Shown here piece after piece: positions 33,020 through 41,107 of a stretch of DNA of 47,729 bases (position 1 is its first letter; the number at the start of each line of letters is the position of its first letter). The notes under the pieces are model-generated. The model saw only the letters and a list, made by a program, of their open reading frames with translations. It made no database searches and was not told where the DNA came from. Origin of the DNA: Pseudomonadota bacterium (lineage in GTDB: Bacteria; Pseudomonadota; Alphaproteobacteria; Rhizobiales; Rhizobiaceae); NCBI GenBank assembly GCA_023399465.1, contig JAEWPB010000097.1, positions 1 through 47,729 on the forward strand, given 5' to 3'. Made by a program: the position numbers and the translations under genes.

Positions 33020-33334
33020 TCAGCCGCCGAACGCGTAACGCATCAACATGACGGCGCACCAGCCGATGACCAGCATCGGCAGGATGGAAAAGCGAAGGCT
33101 GGCGATCAGGGCCACCGCCATGGCGACCTGGACGTCCGGGCCGCCGGTGAAGAAGGCGGGCGCGACGAGCGTCGTCAGGACGGCCGCCGGCACGGCATTC
33201 AAAGCGGCTTCGAGCCGTGGCGGAATGCTCTTCATCTGCGTCATCAGCACATAGCCGCCGATGCGGGTGAGGAAGGTGGCGGCGGCGCCGGCAAGGATGA
33301 TGAGCACCATGTCGGTGTGGAAAAGCCCGTCCAT
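33020..33334 (-). CDS. azlD: AzlD family branched-chain amino acid exporter subunit
   Basis: Small inner-membrane protein of 104 residues with about four hydrophobic helices (for example LIILAGAAATFLTRIGGYVL and VAMAVALIASLRFSILPML). It is the small partner of AzlC in LIV-E-type export of branched-chain amino acids or analogues. ATG 33334 is preferred over GTG 33340 since AGGAGG ends 7 nt upstream of it. The gene starts 2 nt after the azlC stop, so translation is coupled. The pairing itself is the best support. Confidence 0.88.
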   Translation of the reverse strand: MDGLFHTDMVLIILAGAAATFLTRIGGYVLMTQMKSIPPRLEAALNAVPAAVLTTLVAPAFFTGGPDVQVAMAVALIASLRFSILPMLVIGWCAVMLMRYAFGG

Positions 33335-33336
33335 CG

Positions 33337-34062
33337 TCACGCCTCCTGCGGGTTGGCGTTGAGGTCGGTGCTCTGCGCGGGCTTGCCCCTGACCGGCAGG
33401 GCCGCGGCCAGCAGCATGCCGGCGACGGCGCCGATGCTGACATGCCAGGGCGACCCGACGGTATGATAGGCGATGACCGAGGCGGCGCCGCTGACCGCGA
33501 CGACAGGCAGGAAGTTCGGTCGCTTGCGGAAGCCGAGCACCAGCGCCATGAAATACATCGGCAGCAGTACATCGATGCCGATGGTCTTCGGGTCACCGAT
33601 CAACTGGCCGAAGGTGGCGCCGAGAACCGTCATCACCTGCCATGGCACATACAGGGTGAGCGCGAATCCCGCATACCAGGCGCCGCTGACTTTCCTGCCG
33701 GCCTCACCGCGCTTCACGCTCTCGGCAAACTGTGGATCGGTGAGCACGAAGAAGGCCAGGAACTTCCGCATGGGAGAGAAGTGGCCGAGATAGGGAGTGA
33801 CGGCTGCCGAGTAGAGGATGTGGCGGAAGTTGACCGCAAAGATCGACAGCACGATCAGCCACGGCTGGACCTGCTGGCCGAAGAGTTCGATGCCGACGAG
33901 CTGGCCAGCGCCGGCATAGATCGTCATGCTCATCAGCAGGGCTTCGAGAATGGTCTGGCCATTGGCCACCGCCACCGTGCCGAACAGGGCGCCGAATGGC
34001 GCGGCGGAAATACAGACGGGCGCGGCGCCGCGCACGCCCTCCATAAAGTCGGACCTGCTCAT
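33337..34062 (-). CDS. azlC: AzlC family branched-chain amino acid exporter subunit
   Basis: Inner-membrane permease of 241 residues with about seven to eight hydrophobic segments. Typical AzlC elements: GVRGAAPVCISAAPFGALFGTVA near the N-terminus, the SMTIYAGAGQLVGIELF segment, NFRHILYSAAVTPYL, and FVLTDPQFAES. With the following azlD it forms an export system for branched-chain or similar amino acids (family knowledge; substrate not shown here). The start ATG has a GGAGAGG site. It is divergent from the DUF2164 gene with 170 nt between. Confidence 0.9.
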   Translation of the reverse strand: MSRSDFMEGVRGAAPVCISAAPFGALFGTVAVANGQTILEALLMSMTIYAGAGQLVGIELFGQQVQPWLIVLSIFAVNFRHILYSAAVTPYLGHFSPMRKFLAFFVLTDPQFAESVKRGEAGRKVSGAWYAGFALTLYVPWQVMTVLGATFGQLIGDPKTIGIDVLLPMYFMALVLGFRKRPNFLPVVAVSGAASVIAYHTVGSPWHVSIGAVAGMLLAAALPVRGKPAQSTDLNANPQEA

Positions 34063-34232
34063 TGAATTCCTCTCCCAAGATCAACTTCCGCTCTAGTCCG
34101 GCGGGGGCTGTTCGGCAATTGAATAAGCCTGATGCATCCATTGATTTCGCTGAACTGTGCGTCATGGAGCTGTCTTTGCGCCGCCCGGACATGCCATAAG
34201 CGGGAATACGCTGTCCGGCGCAGGGAAAGATC

Positions 34233-34487
34233 ATGAAGAAGCTTGAACTCACCAAGGAAGAGAAGGCGGACGCCATCCGCCGTATCCAGGTCTATTTTGA
34301 CGACGAGCTGGAGCAGGACATCGGGGCGCTGCCGGCCGAACTCCTGCTGGATTTCTTCTCCGAACTGCTCGGCCCCGACCACTACAACCGCGGCCTGCGG
34401 GACGCGCATTCGGCGCTGCTCGCCAAGGTCGATGACCTCTCGGAGGCACTTTACCTGCTCGAGGAGCCGAAGGCGGCGAAACGCTGA
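34233..34487 (+). CDS. DUF2164 family small protein
   Basis: 84-residue soluble protein rich in Leu, Glu, Asp and Lys, predicted helical. The pattern LTKEEKADAIRRIQVYFDDELEQDIGALPAELLLDFFSELLGPDHYNRGLRDA matches the DUF2164 family, whose function is unknown. The ATG follows a GGGAAAG site. It is divergent from azlC and convergent with panB, the two stops being only 6 nt apart. It is probably monocistronic. Confidence 0.82.
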   Translation: MKKLELTKEEKADAIRRIQVYFDDELEQDIGALPAELLLDFFSELLGPDHYNRGLRDAHSALLAKVDDLSEALYLLEEPKAAKR

Positions 34488-34493
34488 CCGGGC

Positions 34494-35327
34494 TCAGGCC
34501 GTGGGCTTGCGCTTGACCTGGAAGGTGTGTTCCTGCCCGGGAAAGGTCCGTGCCTTGACCTCGCTTGCATAGTCTTCGGCGGCCTTCGAGATGAGCGGCG
34601 CCAGTTCGGCGAAACGCTTGACGAAGCGCGGCTTGAAATCGTTGAACAGGCCGAGCATGTCGTCGGAGACGAGGACCTGGCCGTCACAGGCGGGCGAGGC
34701 GCCGATGCCGATCGTCGGAATGTCGAGGGCGGTGGAGATCTCGCGCGCCAGCGGTTCGACGGTGCCCTCGATGACGACGGCAAAGGCCCCCGCGTCGGCG
34801 ATGGCGCCAGCATCGCGGCGGATCTTGTCGGCTTCCTTGTCGGAGCGTCCGAGCGAACGATAGCCGCCGGTGGTGTTCACCAGTTGCGGCATCAGCCCGA
34901 CATGGCCGAAGACCGGGATGCCCCGGGCGGTCAGGAAGCCGACGGTTTCGGCCATTTCCTCGCCGCCCTCGAGCTTGACGCCATCGCAGCCGGTTTCCTT
35001 CATGATGCGCGCGGCGCTGCGGAAGGCCTGCTCCTTCGATTCCTGGTAGGAGCCGAACGGCAGGTCGACGATCACGCAGGCGTGGTTTGCCGCCCGCATC
35101 ACCGCCTGTCCGTGCGCGATCATCATCTCCATCGTGACGCCGACGGTGGTATCCATGCCGTAGAGCACCATGCCGAGCGAATCGCCGACAAGCAGCAGGT
35201 CGCAATGCGGATCGAGCAGGCGCGCGACCGGTGTCGTATAGGCGGTCAGCGAGACGATGGGGCGAACGCCCTTCAGCGCGGTGATGCTGGCCGTGGAAAG
35301 GCGCTTCTGGCCGGTGACTGCGCTCAT
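34494..35327 (-). CDS. panB: 3-methyl-2-oxobutanoate hydroxymethyltransferase PanB
   Basis: First committed enzyme of pantothenate synthesis: transfers a hydroxymethyl group from 5,10-methylene-THF to alpha-ketoisovalerate, giving ketopantoate. 277 residues, a TIM-barrel family. Visible signatures: VSLTAYTTPVARLLD, LLVGDSLGMVLYG with the metal Asp, VVDLPFGSY-like IVDLPFGSYQES, KLEGG, PVFGHVGLMPQ, and GASPACDGQVLV-DDMLG near the end. Its start overlaps the panC stop by 4 nt, the normal panC-panB coupling on the minus strand. Confidence 0.96.
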   Translation of the reverse strand: MSAVTGQKRLSTASITALKGVRPIVSLTAYTTPVARLLDPHCDLLLVGDSLGMVLYGMDTTVGVTMEMMIAHGQAVMRAANHACVIVDLPFGSYQESKEQAFRSAARIMKETGCDGVKLEGGEEMAETVGFLTARGIPVFGHVGLMPQLVNTTGGYRSLGRSDKEADKIRRDAGAIADAGAFAVVIEGTVEPLAREISTALDIPTIGIGASPACDGQVLVSDDMLGLFNDFKPRFVKRFAELAPLISKAAEDYASEVKARTFPGQEHTFQVKRKPTA

Positions 35328-36202
35328 CTCTGATCTCCCTTCACCTGAAAGCCGGTGCCGCCGAGCACCCGGTTGTCGAGCAGTTTCGTCGTGCCGATAC
35401 GGATATAGAGGAGGACGAGGACCGGCCGTCCGGCGACGTCCCTGATCTCCTCGAGCGTGTCGGGATCGCAGAGCGCCACCACTTCCGCGATCGCCAGCGG
35501 CTCGGTCGCGATGAACTCGCGCAGTGCCCGCTCGAATGCCGCGGCGTCGTTCAGTCCGCCGGCATAGAGGCGCTCGGCTTCTGCAAGCGTATTTGGCACG
35601 ATGACGGCGGCACGGCGCTCCTCGGGGGTGAGATAGACATTGCGGGAGGAGCAGGCGAGGCCGTCGGCCTCGCGTACGGTCGGTACCGGCACGACCTTTA
35701 CCTGCTGGGCGAGATCCTCGACCATGCGCCGGATGACCGCCACCTGCTGGTAGTCCTTCTCGCCGAAATAGGCATTATCCGGCTGGACAATGTTGAAAAG
35801 CTTGGTGACCACGGTCGCGACGCCGGCGAAATGACCGGGACGCACGGAACCTTCCAGTTTGCCGCCGAGACCCGGCACGTCTACCACCGTTTCCATCGGC
35901 CGGGGATACATGTCCGCGACCTCGGGGGCGAACAGGAAGTCGACGCCGGCCGCTTCGAGCATGGCGCTGTCACGGGCCAGGTCGCGCGGATACTTCGCCA
36001 GATCCTCGTTGGCGCCGAATTGCAGCGGATTGACGAAAATGGAGGTGACGGTCACGTCGTTGGCCGCGCGGGAGCGGGCGACCAGTTCCATGTGGCCAAC
36101 ATGCAGGTAGCCCATGGTCGGAACCAGCCCGATGGTCTTTCCGCGTCTGCGAAATGGCTCCAGCCGCGCGCGCAGCTCCGCGATGGTCTTGATCGTTTCC
36201 AC
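35324..36202 (-). CDS. panC: Pantothenate synthetase PanC
   Basis: ATP-dependent condensation of pantoate with beta-alanine. GTG 36202, 8 nt after GGAG, gives 292 residues; the longer frame to 36271 has no family N-terminus. The nucleotidyltransferase motif is PTMGYLHVGHMELV with the HxGH (here Tyr replaces the usual Ala before LH). SIFVNPLQFG, FAPEVADMYP, the GKxxP-like GKLEGSVRPGHFAGVATVV, the KMSKS-like loop and SSRNVYLTPEER are all present. It is translated into panB. A 150-nt gap to pncA contains a palindrome that may be regulatory. Confidence 0.95.
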   Translation of the reverse strand: METIKTIAELRARLEPFRRRGKTIGLVPTMGYLHVGHMELVARSRAANDVTVTSIFVNPLQFGANEDLAKYPRDLARDSAMLEAAGVDFLFAPEVADMYPRPMETVVDVPGLGGKLEGSVRPGHFAGVATVVTKLFNIVQPDNAYFGEKDYQQVAVIRRMVEDLAQQVKVVPVPTVREADGLACSSRNVYLTPEERRAAVIVPNTLAEAERLYAGGLNDAAAFERALREFIATEPLAIAEVVALCDPDTLEEIRDVAGRPVLVLLYIRIGTTKLLDNRVLGGTGFQVKGDQR

Positions 36203-36263
36203 CCCGGTTCCTCCACATATTCCCGGCGGCAGGGCGCAATTGATTGCCCGTACGCCGCTTTTC

Positions 36264-36280
36264 CCCGCCAATTTGGCGGG
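36264..36280. promoter_or_regulatory. Inverted repeat between pncA and panC
   Basis: CCCGCCAA (36264-36271), a central T, and TTGGCGGG (36273-36280) form a perfect 8-1-8 palindrome, 62 nt before the panC start. Neither strand shows a T-run directly after it in the direction of the genes, so an operator is more likely than a terminator. Confidence 0.4.
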
Positions 36281-36352
36281 TTAAGTAGCGTGTGCGGTGC
36301 AAAAAAGCAATTGCGGAGAGCGCGGGAAGAAGCTGTCGTTCGGTGGCGAACT

Positions 36353-36982
36353 TCAGTGTCCGGCGAGCACGTCGCGGCTGTCGACGATGGCGATGCCGGC
36401 ATCGCGCATCGCCTGAAACGCGTCGGCGACCCCCTCGGGGGAGATGCCGCGGCTGGCATCCTCGATGACGCGCACCTTGACGCCTGGCAACATCGCGACC
36501 GCGTCCAGAGCCGAGAACCTCACGCAATAGTCGGTCGCAAGCCCGCAGATATCGAGTTCACTCACGCCCTTCTGCTTCAGGTAGTCGGCAAGGCCGGTCA
36601 ACGCCAACTGGTCATTGTCGCGGAAGGCCGAATAGCTGTCGACGGCGCTGTTCTGGCCCTTCTGCTGGATGTAGTGCAGCTTCTCGACCTTCAGATCCGG
36701 GTGCAGTTCGGCATCGCTGGTTCCCTGTACGCAATGATCCGGCCACATCATCTGCGGTTTGCCCGAGAGTTCGCCGAGTTCGAATGGGCTCTTGCCGGGG
36801 TGCTGCGAGGCAAAGCTGCCGTGATCGGCGGGATGCCAGTCCTGCGAGGCGACGATGAGGTCGTATCTGCCGCTGTCGATCAGCCGGTTGGCGACCGCCA
36901 CGATCTCATGGCCGCCCGGCACCGGCAGATTGCCGCCGGGGCAGAAACCGTTCTGGATATCGACGAGCAGCAGCGCTTTCAT
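36353..36982 (-). CDS. pncA: Nicotinamidase PncA (isochorismatase-like hydrolase)
   Basis: Converts nicotinamide to nicotinate in the NAD salvage pathway. ATG 36982 gives 209 residues and places the first catalytic Asp in LLLVDIQNGFCPGG (Asp8). The metal-binding DWHPADHGSFAS segment lies near 48-59, WPDHCVQGTSDAEL at 80-93 is typical of nicotinamidases rather than other isochorismatase relatives, Lys108 is in QQKGQN, and the nucleophile Cys153 is in GLATDYCV. It lies upstream of panC-panB on the same strand, so two cofactor pathways are side by side. Confidence 0.93.
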   Translation of the reverse strand: MKALLLVDIQNGFCPGGNLPVPGGHEIVAVANRLIDSGRYDLIVASQDWHPADHGSFASQHPGKSPFELGELSGKPQMMWPDHCVQGTSDAELHPDLKVEKLHYIQQKGQNSAVDSYSAFRDNDQLALTGLADYLKQKGVSELDICGLATDYCVRFSALDAVAMLPGVKVRVIEDASRGISPEGVADAFQAMRDAGIAIVDSRDVLAGH

Positions 36983-37175
36983 GAAACTTGTCCTTCGGAT
37001 CATTTTGTTTGCCGGCCACGATGTCAGCTGGCAGGGCGGCGGGCAAGGGCGACGTCGGGGATATCTGCCTGAAAGATAAGGAAGAGAAAAACGACCCTGC
37101 CGCGATCAGGACGATGGACCCCTCGCGTTTCTGCTATCACTGATTCCGGTCTGTTCAGGGATGGGGGATTTTCCG

Positions 37176-38600
37176 ATGCATGACATCGTCCGGCTTTCGG
37201 CGACCGAGCTTTCGACTGCGATCCAGGCCCGTGCGGTTTCGTGCCGGGCGGTGATGGCGGCCTATCTCGACCGTATCGATCGGATCAATCCCGAGATCAA
37301 TGCGATCGTCAGTTTGAGGCAACGGGATGAACTGATCGCCGAGGCGGAAGCTGCAGACAAGGCCCTCGACGCCGGGCAGTCGCGCGGGTTCCTTCACGGA
37401 TTTCCCTTCGCCATCAAGGACCTCTCCGAGGCGCGAGGTATCCGCTGTAGCTATGGCTCGGCGATCTATGCCGACCACGTTCCCGATTTCGACGATATTC
37501 ATGTCGAGCGCATTCGCGCCGCCGGAGCGATCATCATCGGCAAGACCAATGCCCCGGAAATGGGGCTCGGCTCGCATACCTACAACAAGGTCTTCGGCGC
37601 GACCCGCAACCCTTACGACCTGACGCGCAGCGCGGGCGGCTCGAGCGGTGGGGCGGCCGCGGCACTGGCCGCCCGTCTCCTGCCGCTTGCCGACGGCAGC
37701 GACATGATGGGCTCGCTTCGCAACCCCGCCGCCTTCAACAACGTCGTCGGCTTCCGTCCGAGCTTCGGCCGCGTGCCCTCGCTCGGAAACGAGCTGTTCC
37801 TCGGACAACTGGCGGTGAACGGACCGATGGGCCGGTCGGTGGCCGATGTCGCGGCGCTCCTTGCCATCCAGGCGGGCGAGGATCCGCGCGATCCGCTGTC
37901 CCTGCCGAAGGAGGACCTGTCCGGCTCCGTCGTTTCCCGCCTTTCGGGCCTGCGCATCGGCTGGCTTGGCGACTATGGTGGCTACCTTGCCTTCGAAGCA
38001 GGCATCCTCGATCTTTGCCGTGCGGCGATCGACGTTCTGGCGCCGATGGGCGTGTCGATCGAACCGGTAGAGCCTGGTTTCGACATGGACAACCTGTGGC
38101 ATAGCTGGCGCACGCTCCGGCATTTCCTCGTCGCCGGCGGTCAGGCCGGAGACTACGCCAACCCCGAGAAGCGGGCGAAGATGAAGCCGGAGATGATCTG
38201 GGAGATCGAGCACGGCCTCGGTCTTCCTGCCGCCGAAGTCTATGCCGCCTCGGCCGTGCGCAGCGACTGGTATCGTCACATGCTCTCGTTGTTCCGGCAC
38301 TACGACTTCCTGGTGCTGCCGTCGGCGCAGGTCTTTCCCTTCGATGTCGGGCTCGACTGGCCGAAGGCGATCGCCGGCCGGACCATGGATACCTATCACC
38401 GCTGGATGGAGGTGGTGATCGGACCGACCATGGCCGGGCTCCCGGTGGCGGCGATGCCGGCCGGCTTCGGCGGCAAGGACGGCCTGCCGGCGGGCATCCA
38501 GATCATCGGGCCACCGCGGGCGGACCGTTCGGTGCTCGCCATTGCCGCGGCCTATGAGGCGGCAACGAACTGGCTGGCGCAGAGCCCGCGTCTCGGCTGA
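37176..38600 (+). CDS. Amidase signature family protein
   Basis: Serine amidase of 474 residues; substrate unknown. ATG 37176 is chosen since a GGGGG run lies 8 nt before; an ATG at 37161 is too close to it. The Ser-cisSer-Lys catalytic set is present: Lys81 in HGFPFAIKDL, Ser156 in SAGGSSGGAAAAL, and the nucleophile Ser180 in DGSDMMGSLRNPA. The last region usually reads DGGGSIRxPA, so the DMMGSLRN version is a subgroup mark. FTRNPYDL-like TRNPYDLTRS precedes it. The gene is divergent from pncA and appears monocistronic. Confidence 0.88.
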   Translation: MHDIVRLSATELSTAIQARAVSCRAVMAAYLDRIDRINPEINAIVSLRQRDELIAEAEAADKALDAGQSRGFLHGFPFAIKDLSEARGIRCSYGSAIYADHVPDFDDIHVERIRAAGAIIIGKTNAPEMGLGSHTYNKVFGATRNPYDLTRSAGGSSGGAAAALAARLLPLADGSDMMGSLRNPAAFNNVVGFRPSFGRVPSLGNELFLGQLAVNGPMGRSVADVAALLAIQAGEDPRDPLSLPKEDLSGSVVSRLSGLRIGWLGDYGGYLAFEAGILDLCRAAIDVLAPMGVSIEPVEPGFDMDNLWHSWRTLRHFLVAGGQAGDYANPEKRAKMKPEMIWEIEHGLGLPAAEVYAASAVRSDWYRHMLSLFRHYDFLVLPSAQVFPFDVGLDWPKAIAGRTMDTYHRWMEVVIGPTMAGLPVAAMPAGFGGKDGLPAGIQIIGPPRADRSVLAIAAAYEAATNWLAQSPRLG

Positions 38601-38783
38601 GGCTCACGCTGTCATTCGCTTTCCGCACCGCCACGGGGCGCGCATAAAGGGATTGCTAACCATAATTTGTCATTGTTTCGCCAGCCCGCATGGCCAGGCG
38701 AACGCTTCAGTTCCTCGCCGACGCCAGCGCGGAGCCCCGGCCGCAAGACCGGATCGAGTATGTAGTACCGGGTAGCGTGTATC
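38601..38783 (+). promoter_or_regulatory. Intergenic region upstream of the Tlde1-like gene
   Basis: 183 nt without an ORF. It contains GCTAACCATAATT near 38654, which resembles but does not match the CtrA site TTAACCAT. No clear terminator for the amidase gene is visible. Confidence 0.25.
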
Positions 38784-39947
38784 ATGGCGTCTGGCGTCGA
38801 AACTGTAAGTATCAACAAGGCTTCCCGTAGCCCCGCGAACAGGTCGCGCGGTCTCCTCTTTGGAACGATCGCGGTTTTTTCAGGCATTGCTGCCTCGGTC
38901 GCTGCATTGGCCGCGGTGACGACGGTGCGCACGGCGGCGACGTCGCTTGCCGAGAGCCGGGACCATGGCCTCAAGGCCTCGCTCGGGCTGCAGCCGATCC
39001 TGCGCGAACAGCCGCCGGAACGCGAGGTCCGTGTCGCCAAGTTCTCGCGATTGACCCCGACGCCCGCTGACCGCATCTGGCCCGCCGGGCTGACTGCCGA
39101 GGCGATCCGTTCCTCGCACGAAAAGACCACCGTAATCGCGGCGATGCTGGCCTCGAAGGCGCGGGCCGAGGAAAGCCACGGCCAGGCGCTGGCCGCCTTA
39201 CGTACCCGGGAGACGGCGGTTTCCGTTGCGGATGCATCGACCACCGGACCGTCTTCACTGGCGACCGCACTGGCGCCAACCACATCTGCCGCCGACGCCT
39301 TCGGGCCGCCCTTCGCCCTGGTGCTGGCCGACCGCTCCCCGGCGCTTCCTGCGGCGATCCCGTTGCCGCTGGCGCGCCCGCGAAACCTGGCGGATGGCGA
39401 TGGCGGTGCCGCGAGTGGACAAAAGCCGGCAGCAAGGGAACTCGCCTATGCCAAGCCCGACATTCCGGCGCTCAACGACAACGGCGAGGACGAGGTGCGG
39501 CCGTCGTTCCGTGGCCGGAAGGGCGTCGCCTACTACGATATCTCCGCCGGCGTGGTCTACATGCCGAACGGCGAACGGCTGGAGGCGCATTCCGGCATCG
39601 GCAAGATGCGCGACAATCCCGACTATGCCCATGTCAAGATGAAGGGGCCGACGCCGCCCGGCACCTACAAGGTGACCATGCGCGAAGCGCTCTTCCATGG
39701 CGTCGAGGCGGTACGGTTGACGCCGACCAACGGCATCGCGCCGCATGGCCGCGTCGGGCTTCTCGCGCACAGCTATCTCCTGAGAACGCCCGGCGATTCC
39801 CACGGCTGCGTCGCCTTTGCCGACTATCCGCGCTTCCTCAGGGCATTCAAGCGCGGCGAGATCACCCACATGGTGATCGTCGACAGTATCGAGGATGAGA
39901 TCAAGCCGACGCGCACGCTCGCCTCGCTCTTTTCGAGAAGGAAATGA
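38784..39947 (+). CDS. Membrane-anchored Tlde1/DUF2778 (L,D-transpeptidase-like) protein
   Basis: 387 residues. A short basic cytoplasmic N-terminus, one TM helix (about 23-47), an extended Ala/Pro/Ser-rich periplasmic region (50-245), then a C-terminal domain of about 130 residues: AYYDISAGVVYMPNG, AHSGIGKMRDNP, GPTPPGTYKV, LLAHSYLLRTPGDSHGCVAF. The HxxxxxxxxxxSHGC-type active site (Cys342) is that of L,D-transpeptidase/YkuD relatives and of the DUF2778 (Tlde1) family, some of whose members are type VI effectors acting on peptidoglycan. With a fixed TM anchor and no T6SS gene nearby, a housekeeping role in the cell wall is as likely. The ribosome site is weak. Confidence 0.75.
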   Translation: MASGVETVSINKASRSPANRSRGLLFGTIAVFSGIAASVAALAAVTTVRTAATSLAESRDHGLKASLGLQPILREQPPEREVRVAKFSRLTPTPADRIWPAGLTAEAIRSSHEKTTVIAAMLASKARAEESHGQALAALRTRETAVSVADASTTGPSSLATALAPTTSAADAFGPPFALVLADRSPALPAAIPLPLARPRNLADGDGGAASGQKPAARELAYAKPDIPALNDNGEDEVRPSFRGRKGVAYYDISAGVVYMPNGERLEAHSGIGKMRDNPDYAHVKMKGPTPPGTYKVTMREALFHGVEAVRLTPTNGIAPHGRVGLLAHSYLLRTPGDSHGCVAFADYPRFLRAFKRGEITHMVIVDSIEDEIKPTRTLASLFSRRK

Positions 39948-39965
39948 GCGGGATCCGCCTGCGTT

Positions 39966-40934
39966 CTAATCGAACTTGTAGTTGTAGCGCAGCAGTTCAT
40001 AGCAGTTGCTGTTGCCGGATTTCAGCGCGGTGAGGTATCCCCGGGCACGATCGAGCCACTCCTGATGCGAGGCGGCATTCGCCTCGATCTCGTCGACCGG
40101 CTTCTGGGCAATGAAGTGCCGGCCGTTGCTGAACAGCCAGCAGGCGCGGGCGAGCACCCGGCGGCTGCGCTGGCGCAGCAGGTCGAGGTCGTAGAACACG
40201 TCCAGCACCTCGTGCTTTATCTTCCGTGCCTTTTCGGGGTCGGCGAGCGCTGACTCGAGCGGTGCCCCGCCGATCGCTTCGTTAAGGTCCTTGTAGTCCA
40301 TCGCGAGCTGGGTGGTGGCGTAGTTGATGTCGCTCTCGTCGCGGACCATGTTGAACCACAGCTCGGCGTCGAGTTCGTTGATGAGGGAGGACGCCTCGAA
40401 GTCGCGCGACAGGTTCATGGCCTCGAATGCCTTTAAGTCGACGTCGCGCTCGACCAGGCGCAGCGCGGCGACCTGATCGGCAAGTGCGGAACCCTCCGCC
40501 GTCAGCGCGCCGTTGCTGCCGCCCTTGTCAGGGCTGACATAGGGACCGCCATTGTCGAGGATCTCATCGAATTCGCCGAGGTACTCCACGGCTGCAGCGC
40601 TTCGGGCGATGCGTAGCGCCATCTTCGCGAGCGCCTGCTGCAGTTCGCCATCGCGCTTGCGCTGGTCCTGGTAGTTCTGCTGGAAGAAGAAGATGAACAG
40701 CGAAACGCCGATGCCGATCAGGATGACGCCGAGCTGCGAGAAGGTGTTGCGGTAGTATTCCAGCAGCTTTTCGCGATGCCTCTGTTCGTGGCGCACGCTG
40801 TCGGCCACGCTCATGTTGAAGATCAGCGAAATGAGGAGCAGGCCGGCGCCGATTGTAACAAGGGCGCCGATAAGCAGATAGCTGTGACCGAAGGCCATGC
40901 CCGAACCCATGTCGCCGCCCGCGTTGGTTATCAT
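39966..40934 (-). CDS. Two-TM membrane protein, unrecognised
   Basis: About 322 residues (ATG 40934; GTG 40940 is the alternative). Two hydrophobic helices near the N-terminus (about 18-40 and 67-86) are joined by a basic/acidic loop with RHEQRHREKLLEYYRNTFSQ. The remaining 235 residues are soluble, helical and rich in Asp, Glu, Leu and Ala (for example LDAELWFNMVRDESDINYATTQLAMDYKDLNEAIGG), ending in aromatic ELLRYNYKFD. I do not recognise the family. It converges on the Tlde1-like gene (18 nt) and is divergent from the restriction-like gene, with which it shares a 173-nt gap. Base composition is like the host. Confidence 0.7.
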   Translation of the reverse strand: MITNAGGDMGSGMAFGHSYLLIGALVTIGAGLLLISLIFNMSVADSVRHEQRHREKLLEYYRNTFSQLGVILIGIGVSLFIFFFQQNYQDQRKRDGELQQALAKMALRIARSAAAVEYLGEFDEILDNGGPYVSPDKGGSNGALTAEGSALADQVAALRLVERDVDLKAFEAMNLSRDFEASSLINELDAELWFNMVRDESDINYATTQLAMDYKDLNEAIGGAPLESALADPEKARKIKHEVLDVFYDLDLLRQRSRRVLARACWLFSNGRHFIAQKPVDEIEANAASHQEWLDRARGYLTALKSGNSNCYELLRYNYKFD

Positions 40935-41107
40935 TGGCACGGGGAAAGTTACAGTTAAAGTTCATTAAAGAATAACACGATTGCAAGCGGGAGGTGTCGG
41001 AATCGCTTTGCTTGCTGTGAGCCTTGCAAGAAAGGGAGAATCAATCGACGATTGCATGACTGGTGCTTGGGTGAACAAGATTTCTTTCGTACGCTTCGGG
41101 GGGCAGA
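40935..41107. promoter_or_regulatory. Divergent intergenic region with a palindrome
   Basis: The starts of the two-TM gene (minus) and the nuclease-like gene (plus) face away from each other. AT-rich sequence at 40945-40980 could be a promoter. CAATCG-A-CGATTG (41042-41054) is a perfect 6-1-6 palindrome, 54 nt before the plus-strand start, and could be an operator. Confidence 0.35.

Noticed and set aside
38650..38668. CTAACCATAATT as a CtrA site upstream of the Tlde1-like gene
   Set aside because: The TTAA core is broken and no partner half-site is at 7 nt.
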